Assembly (NCBI RefSeq): GCF_963678635.1 | Contig: NC_087067.1 | Location: 34,138,401 to 34,202,400, forward strand | DNA length: 64,000 nt | Direction: 5' to 3' | From: Symsagittifera roscoffensis | Lineage: Eukaryota; Xenacoelomorpha; Acoela; Convolutidae | In this document: positions 63,623 through 64,000 of the stretch, one piece after another | Layout of the letters: the number at the start of each line of letters is the position of its first letter | Numbering within the stretch: the first letter of the stretch is position 1 | The notes under the pieces: model-generated | Told to the model about the DNA's origin: nothing | The model's database searches: none | Seen by the model: only the letters and a program-made list of their open reading frames with translations | Translations under genes and position numbers: made by a program

Positions 63623-63868
63623 CTATTTCATTCGTCTTTTTCCTTGTTTTGATGAGTATGATGTGGCTTTGGAGTCAGAAAAATATAATTGTTCATGGAT
63701 TGGGTAGTTTTTATTTACTGTTTCTTTCAGTTTATAGAATGCGTCTAAATTACTGACTTCTGATTCGGAGACTGCGTTCCTTTTCTTTGAAAATCTTTTT
63801 CGTGTAATCTGTCTTTGTTTACTTATAATTTTCTTTTTATTGCCTGTCGTTTTGTTCGAATGTATCAA
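63623..63868 (-). CDS. Small basic unassigned open frame
   Basis: 81 codons; Lys/Arg-rich at both ends (IISKQRQITRKRFSKKRN near the start and GKRRMK at the end) with a more acidic middle. Lies upstream of the gag-like region in the same direction. It could be an accessory frame of the element or chance; no family recognised. Confidence 0.2.
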   Translation of the reverse strand: MIHSNKTTGNKKKIISKQRQITRKRFSKKRNAVSESEVSNLDAFYKLKETVNKNYPIHEQLYFSDSKATSYSSKQGKRRMK

Positions 63869-64000
63869 ATTGTTTGTGTATGTATAATTTTGTTATTACG
63901 AGATCATATTTTTGATTATTTATTTCACGGTTGTGTATTACGATTAATTGTTTATTACCTAAATTTTTTGTGACATACGGTTTAGGATGAAAGGACGCAA

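Larger units (their letters stand above)
51609..64000 (-). mobile_element. Decayed Ty3/Gypsy-type retroelement with env-like gene
   Basis: Gag, protease, reverse transcriptase, RNase H, integrase and an env-like gene follow one another in this order on the minus strand, the order of Ty3/Gypsy elements of the errantivirus/retrovirus-like type. Every domain is broken by nonsense codons or frameshifts, and part of the RT is gone. The sense strand is rich in A and C. No long terminal repeats were found: the 5' end lies beyond 64000 and the 3' end in or near the N gap. There are no host genes between the parts. Confidence 0.85.

Overview
The window is a piece of an AT-rich animal genome made of two blocks joined only by an assembly gap. 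The 5S rRNA encoded here has the arrangement and internal promoter of metazoan 5S and looks most like arthropod (insect/crustacean) 5S by eye. No species can be named from the sequence alone.

Block 1 (1-51408) is one long head-to-tail array of a 1278-bp unit: 40 complete units plus a truncated 41st. Each complete unit carries one 5S rRNA gene on the minus strand, with an upstream TATA-like element and a TTTT terminator. On the plus strand, transcribed away from the next 5S promoter, each unit also carries a strongly structured segment. A 15-bp stem displays a perfect U1-complementary splice donor (AG/GTAAGTAT) in its loop; a second GC-rich hairpin and a short U-rich Sm-like tract follow. This is the layout of a spliced-leader (SL) RNA gene, and 5S and SL genes are known to share tandem repeats in nematodes and some other groups. 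I therefore propose a candidate SL-like RNA; it is an inference and has not been tested. The rest of the unit is AT-rich spacer with a roughly 186-189-bp sub-repeat present about 2.3 times. Units are nearly identical, but a few linked variants reveal higher-order patterns: alternating dimers in units 1-9, trimers in units 10-15 and 29-31, and a GGAA tetramer in units 31-38.

Block 2 (51609-64000), after exactly 200 N, is a decayed Ty3/Gypsy-type retroelement lying wholly on the minus strand. From high to low coordinates it shows a gag-like region with a CCHC zinc knuckle and two kinds of internal peptide repeat, an aspartic protease (DSG), a reverse transcriptase missing most of its fingers and palm, RNase H, and an integrase with HHCC, catalytic core and GPY module. 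It ends with an env-like glycoprotein. Several nonsense codons and frameshifts, an integrase catalytic Asp-to-Asn change and the RT deletion show that it cannot be autonomous. No LTR pair is visible; one end runs off the window and the other is lost in or near the gap. A 92-bp direct repeat (about 89% identical, 1011 bp apart) lies between pol and env.

The small open frames that recur in every 5S unit (91 and 85 codons, minus strand) are by-products of the repeat and are not annotated as genes.
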